Assembly: GCA_903903935.1 (NCBI GenBank)
Contig: CAIVAX010000343.1
Coordinates: 1 to 6,702 of the forward strand
DNA: 6,702 nucleotides
From: an uncultured Hyphomicrobiales bacterium
Lineage (GTDB): Bacteria; Pseudomonadota; Alphaproteobacteria; Rhizobiales; Beijerinckiaceae
Reading direction: 5' to 3'
Under the pieces are notes generated by a model. That model was given only the letters and a program-made list of their open reading frames with translations, was not told the DNA's origin and did no database searches. Below are positions 1-5,950 of this stretch, piece after piece; positions within the stretch are counted from its first letter, which is position 1; each line of letters opens with the position of its first letter. Position numbers and translations under genes: made by a program.

Positions 1-70
1 GAACTCTGCCTGCATCAGAGTGCAAATCTGAACCAGAGTAAATGACACGATGTAGCACAGCTGCGGCCAT
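1..70 (-). CDS. Possible 5' end of an unrecognised gene, cut by the left window edge
   Basis: On the minus strand an ATG at 70-68 opens a frame that stays open for 23 codons to the window edge, reading MAAAVLHRVIYSGSDLHSDA and onward. A purine-rich GGGAGGAG (80-73) lies just upstream. Measured from GGAGG the spacing is only 4 bases, which is short. The start would lie 45 bases after the glcB stop and in the same direction, so it could be the next gene of that transcript. The evidence is thin: 23 open codons are easily reached by chance, another minus-strand frame is also open here, and I recognise no family. All three plus-strand frames contain stops in this stretch, so a plus-strand gene is unlikely. 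Confidence 0.3.
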   Translation of the reverse strand, partial: MAAAVLHRVIYSGSDLHSDAGRV

Positions 71-93
71 CTCTCCTCCCGCGATGGCCGCAG
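61..93. repeat. Perfect 10-bp inverted repeat downstream of glcB
   Basis: CTGCGGCCAT (61-70) is exactly complementary to ATGGCCGCAG (84-93), with a 13-base loop (71-83). One G-U and one A-U pair could extend the stem outward. It lies 22 bases beyond the glcB stop codon, where a transcript-end structure would be expected. Neither side has a run of T, so it is not a typical intrinsic terminator. On the minus strand the loop holds the GGGAGGAG sequence and the 3' arm begins with the candidate ATG at 70. It could therefore be a terminator-like or RNA-stabilising hairpin, or a structure limiting access to that start. Confidence 0.55.
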
Positions 94-115
94 TTAGCCT
101 GATGAGCACCCAGCC

Positions 116-2281
116 TTAAGCTTGCGCCGCTTTGGCCTCGCGCCGCCGGCGATGCAAAATAAACTCGGTATAGCCATTGGGCTGCGTGCGCCCATCAAAC
201 ACAAGATCACACGCCGCCTGAAACGCCAACTGATCATAGTTTGGAGCCATGGGGCGATAGAGCGGATCATTGGCATTCTGCCGATCCACCACAAGCGCCA
301 TGCGCTTCAATGTCTCCATCACCTGCGCTTTGCTGACAATGCCGTGATGCAACCAATTGGCAATGTGCTGGCTTGAAATACGCAAAGTGGCGCGATCTTC
401 CATCAAGCCCACATCATGAATATCAGGCACTTTGGAACAGCCGACGCCCTGATCAATCCAGCGCACCACATAACCCAAAATGCCCTGGCAATTATTATCC
501 AATTCCTGCTGCACATCAGCAGGTGAGAAATTCGACTGCGCCAAAGGCACTCTGAGAATATCGGATAATTTGGCGGGCGCGCGCTGCGCCAATTCCCTCT
601 GGCGCTCCTGCACATCCACGGCATGATAATGCATGGCATGCAAGGTTGCGGCTGTTGGCGAGGGCACCCAGGCTGTTGTCGCACCAGATTGGGGATGTCC
701 AATCTTTTGCTCAATCATATCAGCCATGCGATCAGGCGCGGCCCACATGCCTTTGCCGATCTGCGCATGACCGGGCAATCCACATGCCAGCCCCACATCA
801 ACATTGTTATCTTCATAAGCCTTGATCCAAGCCGTCGCGCGCATGTCATTCTTGCGCACCATCGCACCTGCTTTAAAAGAGGTGTGGATTTCATCGCCCG
901 TGCGATCCAAAAAGCCTGTATTGATGAACACCAGCCTATGCTCGGCCGCCGCAATACAAGCAGAAAGATTCACACTGGTGCGCCGCTCTTCATCCATAAT
1001 GCCGATTTTGACCGTATAGCGCGGCAGGCCAAGCAGATCCTCTACCCGTGCGAACAGATCATCCGTGAGGCGCACTTCATCCGGCCCATGCATTTTTGGT
1101 TTCACAATATAGACCGAGCCCTGGCGCGAATTGCGCAGGCCTGACTTTGCTTTGAGATCATGCATGGCAATCAGGACGCTGATCGCTGCATCCAAAATCC
1201 CTTCGGGACAGTCCTGACCCTTGGCATCGCGCACGGCATCGCTGAACATATGATGGCCGACATTACGCACCAGCATGAGCGAGCGCCCATGTAAGCTAAA
1301 TTCACGCCCCTGCGGATCTTGATAGCTGTGATCAGGATGCAAGCTTCGCTCGATCTTGGTGGCGCCCTTATCAAAGCTGGCAGTCAGATGGCCTGTCATC
1401 AGCCCCAGCCAATTGCGATAGACCTCGACTTTGTCATGCGCATCCACGGCAGCAACGGAATCTTCCATATCCATAATCGTCGAGACAGCCGATTCAATCA
1501 CCAGATCGGCCACACCGGCCACATCGGACGCGCCAATGATGTGGGCGCGATCAATCACAATCTCAACATGCAAACCATGATTGACCAACAGCACATGCGT
1601 TGGCGCAGCAGGCGTGCCCTTATAGCCAGCCAATTGCGCCCCATTGGCCAAAGCAGTTTTAACCCCGCCTGCCAGAGTAACACTCAAAGCGCCCTGCTCA
1701 ATCTGATAGGATATCGCCTGAGCATGTGATCCATTGGCCAGCGGGGCGGCTGCATCAAGAAATTGCTTGGCGCGCGCAATCACCTTGGCGCCGCGCTGCG
1801 GATTATACCGCGCCCCTCGCTCCGCACCGCCCTCCTCACTGATCGCATCCGTGCCATAAAGCGCATCATACAAAGAGCCCCAACGCGCATTGGCCGCATT
1901 CAAGGCATAACGCGCATTCGACATAGGCACGACCAATTGCGGGCCGGGCAAATGGGCAATCTCCGGATCGATAGTTTGTGTCTTGATCTGGACCGATGCC
2001 GGCGCAGGCACGAGATAATGGATCTGCCGCAAAAAGGCTTCATAAGCGGCCGCATCAAAAGTCTTGCCCTTATGCTGCACATGCCAGCTATCAATCTGTG
2101 CTTGCAGATCATCGCGATGCTTGAGCAAATCAGCCAAGCGCGGTGTCAGCTCATTCAGCAGACCAGCAAAGCCAGCCCAAAAAGCATCGGCCTGAAGTGG
2201 CAGACCCGGCAACACGTCTTGGGCGATAAAATCATGCAGCTCTGTATCAATCGACAGGCCTGCAATCTGAACTCTTTGCAT
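116..2281 (-). CDS. glcB: Malate synthase G
   Basis: This enzyme condenses glyoxylate with acetyl-CoA to give malate and CoA, in the glyoxylate bypass and in glycolate/glyoxylate use. It is cytosolic and needs Mg2+. The 721-residue product matches the usual length of the G isoform (about 720) rather than the shorter A isoform. Signature blocks appear in order: [20 protein letters not shown] from residue 272, [13 protein letters not shown] with Arg339, [12 protein letters not shown] with Glu431, [20 protein letters not shown] with Asp459, [20 protein letters not shown], and [17 protein letters not shown] with Asp629. Arg339, Glu431, Asp459 and Asp629 correspond to the active-site Arg, the two Mg ligands and the catalytic Asp of the E. 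coli enzyme. The start is ATG 2281-2279, preceded by AAGGG 7 bases away, and the stop is TAA. It follows the argE-like gene by 48 bases in the same direction. The frame is intact and no key residue is missing. Confidence 0.98.
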   Translation of the reverse strand: MQRVQIAGLSIDTELHDFIAQDVLPGLPLQADAFWAGFAGLLNELTPRLADLLKHRDDLQAQIDSWHVQHKGKTFDAAAYEAFLRQIHYLVPAPASVQIKTQTIDPEIAHLPGPQLVVPMSNARYALNAANARWGSLYDALYGTDAISEEGGAERGARYNPQRGAKVIARAKQFLDAAAPLANGSHAQAISYQIEQGALSVTLAGGVKTALANGAQLAGYKGTPAAPTHVLLVNHGLHVEIVIDRAHIIGASDVAGVADLVIESAVSTIMDMEDSVAAVDAHDKVEVYRNWLGLMTGHLTASFDKGATKIERSLHPDHSYQDPQGREFSLHGRSLMLVRNVGHHMFSDAVRDAKGQDCPEGILDAAISVLIAMHDLKAKSGLRNSRQGSVYIVKPKMHGPDEVRLTDDLFARVEDLLGLPRYTVKIGIMDEERRTSVNLSACIAAAEHRLVFINTGFLDRTGDEIHTSFKAGAMVRKNDMRATAWIKAYEDNNVDVGLACGLPGHAQIGKGMWAAPDRMADMIEQKIGHPQSGATTAWVPSPTAATLHAMHYHAVDVQERQRELAQRAPAKLSDILRVPLAQSNFSPADVQQELDNNCQGILGYVVRWIDQGVGCSKVPDIHDVGLMEDRATLRISSQHIANWLHHGIVSKAQVMETLKRMALVVDRQNANDPLYRPMAPNYDQLAFQAACDLVFDGRTQPNGYTEFILHRRRREAKAAQA

Positions 2282-2329
2282 GTGATCACCCTTTTGACGA
2301 TTCTAACTTCAAAACTCTGTGAGCAGATC

Positions 2330-3502
2330 TTACGACACTTCAGCGATCAATCGTCGCATAAAGCCTATGCCTGCTTCTAATTGTGCAATGTCGATATATT
2401 CATCAGGCTGATGCGCCTGATCGATAGAGCCCGGCCCACACACAATCGTCGGCAGACCAGCTTGCTGGAAACGCCCTGCCTCGGTTGCATAAGAAACGGC
2501 CAGAGCGCGATTGCTGCGCGTCAGCTTAAAGCCAAGCGTTTCTGCAATGGATCCAGGATCAGGCACAAGGCCGGGCACTTCAACCTCAAGCCGCGTGACG
2601 ATGGACGCCTCAGGCGCATAGCGACGCAGGCGCGGCAGCACATGGCTTTGCGCATAGGCCTCCATATGCCGCAAGGCGAAATCCGCACTCACCGAAGGCA
2701 GGCCGCGAAACTCCCATAAGAACCGACATTGCCGCGCCAAAATATTACGCGCTGTGCCACCCTCAATCGTCCCCACTGACAATGTGGAGGAAGGCGGATC
2801 AAAGCGGCTGGAGGGATCGGCTTGCCCATCCAATTCATCGGCCAAACGATAAAGCTCTGTCACCAAAGCACAGGCAGCTTCAATCGCATTGGCTCCCAAT
2901 TTTGGCTTGGAGGAATGCGCCTCGTGCCCGCTCACAATCGTGGTGAAAGCCGCAACACTTTTGTGTGCATCAGCCACTTGCATCAAGGTCGGTTCACCGA
3001 CAATGGCCAGCGCGGGACGCGGTAATTGCGTGCCAAATTGCGCAATCGTATCCACCGGACCCAGACAAGTTGTCTCTTCATCATAAGACAAAAGCAGATG
3101 AATAGGCCTGCGCAAATGCGCCTTTAGAAATTCCGGGATCATCGCCAGACATAAAGCATCAAAGCCCTTCATGTCGCAGGCGCCGCGCGCATAAAGCCGC
3201 CCAGCCTCTTGCCGCAATTGAAAGGGATCAGAGGTCCAGATTTGCCCCGCCACCGGCACAACATCTGTATGGCCAGACAGGATAATGCCGCCATTCTGCA
3301 TCGGGCCGATTGTCGCAAAGAGCGCAGCCTTATCACCCGCCGCATTGGGGATGCGCGAAAAGGGCACCTGCAAAGTGGTCAAATAAGCTTCGACAAAGTC
3401 GATCAACGGCAGATTGGTTTTCTGGCTTTCCGTATCAAAGGCGACCAGCTGCGCCAGAAGCTCAATAACTTTGCTCAGACGCGCCTCAGCCTCGCTCATC
3501 AT
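2330..3502 (-). CDS. argE: Acetylornithine deacetylase-like M20 metallopeptidase
   Basis: This is a predicted cytosolic di-zinc hydrolase of the M20/ArgE-DapE family. By similarity it would release ornithine from N2-acetylornithine in arginine synthesis. The 390 residues fit ArgE (about 380). The family's metal and catalytic residues are all present: His78 and Asp80 in SGHTDVVPV, bridging Asp110 in RGACDMKGFDA, Glu142/Glu143 in LSYDEETTCLG, Glu170 in IVGEPT, and the last ligand His364 in GSIDQAHQPDEYI. SYDEE and the GSIDQAHQPDEY ending favour ArgE over DapE. The region from about residue 180 to 290 is the dimerisation insert, with GHEAHSSKPKLGANAI. Two adjacent ATGs (3502 and 3499) are possible starts; AAGG at 3512-3509 suits either. 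It begins 15 bases after the apaG stop, suggesting translation from a shared transcript. Many alphaproteobacteria make ornithine by ArgJ, so the true substrate could be another N-acyl amino acid. Confidence 0.9.
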   Translation of the reverse strand: MMSEAEARLSKVIELLAQLVAFDTESQKTNLPLIDFVEAYLTTLQVPFSRIPNAAGDKAALFATIGPMQNGGIILSGHTDVVPVAGQIWTSDPFQLRQEAGRLYARGACDMKGFDALCLAMIPEFLKAHLRRPIHLLLSYDEETTCLGPVDTIAQFGTQLPRPALAIVGEPTLMQVADAHKSVAAFTTIVSGHEAHSSKPKLGANAIEAACALVTELYRLADELDGQADPSSRFDPPSSTLSVGTIEGGTARNILARQCRFLWEFRGLPSVSADFALRHMEAYAQSHVLPRLRRYAPEASIVTRLEVEVPGLVPDPGSIAETLGFKLTRSNRALAVSYATEAGRFQQAGLPTIVCGPGSIDQAHQPDEYIDIAQLEAGIGFMRRLIAEVS

Positions 3503-3517
3503 GAACAGCCTTATGGA

Positions 3518-3910
3518 TCAATTGAGAATGCGTTTGGCATAGGGGGAATCGAGCGAGAAGGCCGGAATATCGACATCAAACTCGTGCCCCTTCTCATCCA
3601 ACATGCGATAGGTGCCCACCATAATGCCTGATGGCGTCGTCAGCGGGCAGCCAGAGGTGTAGCGAAAGGATTCGCCGGGCCCAAGTTTGGGCTGCTCGCC
3701 CACCACACCTGCCCCGCGCACTTGCTCGAGCTTGCCATTGGCATCGGTGATCCGCCAATGCCTGTGCGTCAATTGCACGGCCTCCTCACCCAGATTGGTG
3801 ATCTCAATCGTATAGGCCCAAAAATAGCGATTCCCCTCCGGCGAGGAGCGATCAGCCAGAAATTCGGGCTCAACAGTGATTTGGATATTGTGTGTAATGG
3901 CTCGATACAT
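3518..3910 (-). CDS. apaG: Co2+/Mg2+ efflux-associated protein ApaG
   Basis: This is a small beta-sandwich (fibronectin III-like) protein of the ApaG/DUF525 family. E. coli mutants in apaG affect cobalt resistance and magnesium efflux, but the biochemical activity is not settled. The 130 residues fit the family's usual 125-130. Recognisable blocks are the N-terminal ITVEPEFL, then YFWAYTIEITNLGEEAVQL (29-47), HWRITDANG (51-59), the family's GxGxxG segment GAGVVGEQP (66-74), LGPGESFRYTSGCPLTTPSG (76-95) and the C-terminal GHEFDVDIPAFSL. The start is ATG 3910-3908; the only nearby SD-like element is AGG at 3925-3923, 12 bases upstream, so initiation may be weak. The stop is TGA. It is the first of the three-gene minus-strand cluster and diverges from the acetyltransferase gene. 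Confidence 0.96.
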   Translation of the reverse strand: MYRAITHNIQITVEPEFLADRSSPEGNRYFWAYTIEITNLGEEAVQLTHRHWRITDANGKLEQVRGAGVVGEQPKLGPGESFRYTSGCPLTTPSGIMVGTYRMLDEKGHEFDVDIPAFSLDSPYAKRILN

Positions 3911-3940
3911 GATCTAATTTTGCCTAAAAGCCGCTCAAGC

Positions 3941-3958
3941 GTCGAGCTTTTTCTCGAC
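3941..3958. repeat. Perfect 6-bp inverted repeat in the apaG/acetyltransferase intergenic region
   Basis: GTCGAG (3941-3946) and CTCGAC (3953-3958) form a perfect stem around a CTTTTT loop. It lies 31 bases upstream of the apaG start and 74 bases upstream of the acetyltransferase start, inside a 122-base divergent region. Its position suits an operator or a 5'-UTR hairpin of either transcript. It is not followed by a T run on either strand, so I do not call it a terminator. Function is unknown. Confidence 0.4.
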
Positions 3959-3972
3959 ATTTGGCAGACTGA

Positions 3973-3986
3973 CCCCAGATATGGGG
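3973..3986. repeat. Perfect 5-bp inverted repeat in the same divergent region
   Basis: CCCCA (3973-3977), GATA loop, TGGGG (3982-3986). It sits 46 bases before the acetyltransferase ATG, around where the -10 region or transcript start would be expected. A TCGACA box at 3954-3959 resembles a -35 element for the plus strand, but no good -10 follows at 16-18 bases. The dyad might be a small operator or chance; confidence is low. Confidence 0.3.
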
Positions 3987-4032
3987 CCAGATCAACAAAA
4001 GCATACCCCAAAACTCACGCCCGGAGACCCTC

Positions 4033-4524
4033 ATGTTTGCCATTCGCCCCGCCCGCAAAGAGGATGCGCCCGAGGCCTGCGCGCTGATCCATCGCTCAAT
4101 CAAAGAATTATGCGCTGAGGATCATGACGGCGACCCCATCGCCCTGACCGGTTGGCTGGCCAATAAAACCGTGCGGAATATTGAGGTCTGGTTCAGCCAA
4201 TTGGGCCTGTATTCCTTTATCGCCGAGCGAGATGGGCAGATGATGGGCCTTGGCACGCTCTCTGGCGGGGGCGAGATCATGTTGCTTTATGTCTTGCCCG
4301 AAGCGCGCTTTCAGGGGGTCAGCACAGCGCTACTGGCCCGCATGGAGGAGCAAACGCGGGCTTTGCATCGGGAAATCTGCTCTCTGACCAGCTCGCTGAC
4401 CGCCAGACGCTTCTTTCTCTCGCGCGGCTATGAGCTCATGCCCAGCGAAGATGAAGACGATGGCCTTGGCCTCGATGCTCCGGTCAATTTCAGCAAAATC
4501 CTCACCTCCCCGTCCCAAACCTAA
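4033..4524 (+). CDS. GNAT-family N-acetyltransferase
   Basis: This is a predicted cytosolic acetyl-CoA-dependent N-acetyltransferase of unknown substrate. The 163-residue protein shows the GNAT fold order. The N-terminal strand FAIRPARKEDAPEACALIHR (2-21) has the common IRPA.KED..E start. A central hairpin SFIAERDGQMMGLGTLSG spans 61-78. Motif A is MLLYVLPEARFQGVSTALL (83-101), where the acetyl-CoA pyrophosphate loop R/Q-x-x-G-x-G/A reads RFQGVS, a slightly degenerate form. Motif B is SLTARRFFLSRGYEL (121-135), the typical s..A..FY...GY pattern. An acidic SEDEDDG patch (138-144) lies near the C-terminus. The start is ATG 4033 with GGAG at 4023-4026, 6 bases upstream, and the stop is TAA. It diverges from apaG and converges on metZ, so it is probably its own transcription unit. 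Neither neighbours nor sequence identify the substrate. Confidence 0.88.
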   Translation: MFAIRPARKEDAPEACALIHRSIKELCAEDHDGDPIALTGWLANKTVRNIEVWFSQLGLYSFIAERDGQMMGLGTLSGGGEIMLLYVLPEARFQGVSTALLARMEEQTRALHREICSLTSSLTARRFFLSRGYELMPSEDEDDGLGLDAPVNFSKILTSPSQT

Positions 4525-4531
4525 GGACGGG
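4509..4531 (+). terminator. Hairpin spanning the acetyltransferase stop codon
   Basis: CCCGTCC (4509-4515) pairs exactly with GGACGGG (4525-4531) around a 9-base loop that contains the TAA stop at 4522-4524. A 10-base palindrome, TCAGGCCTGA, follows directly (4532-4541). The site lies between two convergent genes that are 38 bases apart, so a transcript end is expected here. There is no T run on either side, so a standard intrinsic terminator is not proven. It may be a 3'-end stabilising structure. Confidence 0.4.
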
Positions 4532-4562
4532 TCAGGCCTGATCTAGACAGCCGCCAAACTGG

Positions 4563-5756
4563 TTAAACTGCAGCCAGACCCGCAGCCAGATCGGCCATCA
4601 GATCCTGCGGATCTTCCAGCCCGATCGACAAGCGCAGCAAGCCCTCACCAATGCCGATCTCGGCACGCGCCTCTGGCCCGATACGCTGATGCGTTGTGGT
4701 GGCAGGATGGGTGATAATGCTTTTGGCATCGCCAATATTGTTAGAGATTTTCACAATCGACAGAGCATTGGCAAAACGGAAGGCTTCCGCCTTGCCGCCC
4801 TTTATATCAAAAGCCACAATCGTGCCCCCGCCACGCATTTGCTTCATCGCAACCTCATGCTGGGGATGATCTGCGCGTGTGGGATAGAGCACGCGCGCAA
4901 CGCCAGACTGACTAGCCAGAAAATCAGCAATCTGAGTGGCTGAGCGCATTTGCTGATGAACGCGGACCGACAAAGTCTCCAGCCCTTTCAACATAACCCA
5001 AGCATTAAAGGGCGATATCGAAGGACCGGTCTGACGCAGAAAATTATGCACATGGGTGTTGATGAATTCTTCCGAGCCCATGACAATGCCCGCCAGACAC
5101 CGGCCCTGCCCGTCAATGTGCTTGGTTGCCGAATAGACCACGCAATCAGCGCCCAATTGCAAAGGACTTTGCAACAAGGGTGTGGCAAACACATTATCAA
5201 CCACCAAAGTCGCGCCCGCCGCATGGGCCATATCTGCAACACGGCGAATGTCGATAATCTCCAATTGCGGATTGGTCGGGCTTTCCAGAAAAAACACCTT
5301 GGTATTAGGCCGCACCGCGCTCTGCCACCCAGCATAATCAGTGCCATTCACCAAAGTGCAGGGAATGCCAAAACGCGGCAGCAATTCCTCGACCACATAA
5401 CGACACGAGCCAAACAAAGCCTTGGCCGCAACAATATGATCACCTGCCTTCAGCTGGCCCATCAGCGCAGCCGTGACTGCCGCCATGCCGCTGGCCGTGG
5501 AGCGCCCCGCCTCGGCCCCTTCGAGCAGGCACATGCGCTGTTCGAACATGGCTGCCGTCGGGCTGCCATAACGGGCATAAATAAAGCCGTCATCCTGCCC
5601 TTTGAAGCGCGCCTCGGCCGCTTCCATATTGGGATAGACAAAGCCCTGAGTGAGAAACAATGCCTCGGACATTTCGCCAAATTGCGAGCGGATTGATCCC
5701 CCATGCACCATACGTGTGGCCGGATGCCAATTTTGCGGGGATTTGAGATCACTCAC
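4563..5756 (-). CDS. metZ: O-succinylhomoserine sulfhydrylase
   Basis: This PLP enzyme of the Cys/Met metabolism family makes L-homocysteine from O-succinyl-L-homoserine and sulfide, the direct-sulfhydrylation route to methionine. Seen in the sequence (numbered from the GTG start): RSQFGEMSEALFLTQGFVY near the N-terminus, the STASGMAA phosphate-binding segment around 86-93, ESPTNPQLE (158-166), the PLP lysine Lys212 in SATKHIDGQGRCLAG, and RLSIGLEDPQDL from Arg375. SATKHIDGQGR is typical of MetZ rather than cystathionine gamma-synthase. I place the start at GTG 5756-5754, with GGAG at 5767-5764 spaced 7 bases; this gives 397 residues, the family's usual size. A longer frame from TTG 5855 would add 33 residues unlike the family, and that TTG is part of a TTGACA promoter-like box. 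The stop is TAA. It converges with the acetyltransferase gene and diverges from dcd. Confidence 0.95.
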   Translation of the reverse strand: MSDLKSPQNWHPATRMVHGGSIRSQFGEMSEALFLTQGFVYPNMEAAEARFKGQDDGFIYARYGSPTAAMFEQRMCLLEGAEAGRSTASGMAAVTAALMGQLKAGDHIVAAKALFGSCRYVVEELLPRFGIPCTLVNGTDYAGWQSAVRPNTKVFFLESPTNPQLEIIDIRRVADMAHAAGATLVVDNVFATPLLQSPLQLGADCVVYSATKHIDGQGRCLAGIVMGSEEFINTHVHNFLRQTGPSISPFNAWVMLKGLETLSVRVHQQMRSATQIADFLASQSGVARVLYPTRADHPQHEVAMKQMRGGGTIVAFDIKGGKAEAFRFANALSIVKISNNIGDAKSIITHPATTTHQRIGPEARAEIGIGEGLLRLSIGLEDPQDLMADLAAGLAAV

Positions 5757-5763
5757 ACTGATT

Positions 5764-5767
5764 CTCC
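5764..5767 (-). promoter_or_regulatory. Ribosome binding site that fixes the metZ GTG start
   Basis: On the minus strand GGAG (5767-5764) stands 7 bases before GTG 5756. No comparable purine-rich site precedes the upstream TTG at 5855. This supports the 397-residue form of MetZ. Confidence 0.75.
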
Positions 5768-5826
5768 ATTGCGGGGCCCCATAAGCCCAATCTGGCGGGC
5801 CGGGCTGGCTGTTTACATCCTTGCTG

Positions 5827-5855
5827 GTTTTCAGTCTTTGCCCCCAAACTGTCAA
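5827..5855 (-). promoter_or_regulatory. Putative metZ promoter
   Basis: A perfect -35 consensus TTGACA lies at 5855-5850 on the minus strand. With a 17-base spacer the -10 position reads GAAAAC (5832-5827), matching TATAAT at three of six places. This is weak, though alphaproteobacterial -10 boxes are often poor. It would give a leader of roughly 60 to 65 bases before GTG 5756. The leader includes an AGCCC/GGGCT stem (5806-5802 with 5788-5784) and the palindrome GGGGCCCC (5780-5773). I see no match to the SAM-II riboswitch pattern often found before methionine genes in this group. Confidence 0.4.
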
Positions 5856-5870
5856 GGAATTGTGGATAGC

Positions 5871-5950
5871 GGGCCGCCAAACTCGTAAGCCGGTTCGCAG
5901 CTTACCTGCGATGACCTAAAAGCAGCAATGACCACAGGGCAGCCAAACTC
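5871..5950. repeat. Imperfect direct repeat upstream of dcd and metZ
   Basis: GGGCCGCCAAACTC (5871-5884) recurs as GGGCAGCCAAACTC (5937-5950), with 13 of 14 bases equal and the copies 66 bases apart. Similarity continues weakly to a shared CCGG a few bases further on. The second copy ends directly at the dcd ATG. An 11-base match, GCCGCCAAACT, also occurs just past the 3' end of metZ (4550-4560). The copies could be binding sites or remnants of a small duplication; chance is not excluded. Confidence 0.4.
5885..5905. repeat. Perfect 6-bp inverted repeat in the metZ/dcd intergenic region
   Basis: GTAAGC (5885-5890) and GCTTAC (5900-5905) form an exact stem around a 9-base loop. The repeat lies 45 bases before the dcd start and about 30 bases upstream of the metZ -35 box. 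There is no T run on either strand, so an operator or a dcd leader hairpin is more likely than a terminator. Confidence 0.4.

Noticed and set aside
623..1144. 173-codon plus-strand open frame opposite glcB
   Set aside because: It lies wholly antisense to the clear malate synthase G frame, its product resembles no family, and there is no supporting start context.
2282..2289. GTGATCAC palindrome just before the glcB start
   Set aside because: It is an isolated 8-base palindrome in the RBS spacer; TGATCA occurs several times in the window, including inside coding sequence, so no special role is indicated.
2300..2305. TAGAAT as a -10 box for an independent glcB promoter
   Set aside because: Transcription would start inside the glcB ribosome binding site, and the -35 position does not resemble a consensus.
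1763..2380. 205-codon plus-strand open frame across the glcB start and argE end
   Set aside because: It overlaps two real minus-strand genes and the gap between them, and its arginine/isoleucine-rich product looks like a shadow translation.
4950..5696. 248-codon plus-strand open frame opposite metZ
   Set aside because: It is antisense to the well-supported metZ frame. It is a by-product of codon use on the other strand, and its translation has no recognisable domain.
5757..5832. SAM-II or other SAM riboswitch in the metZ leader
   Set aside because: The leader was read on the minus strand for the compact SAM-II pseudoknot pattern and nothing aligned convincingly. The visible stems are short and G+C-rich, without the conserved unpaired bases.
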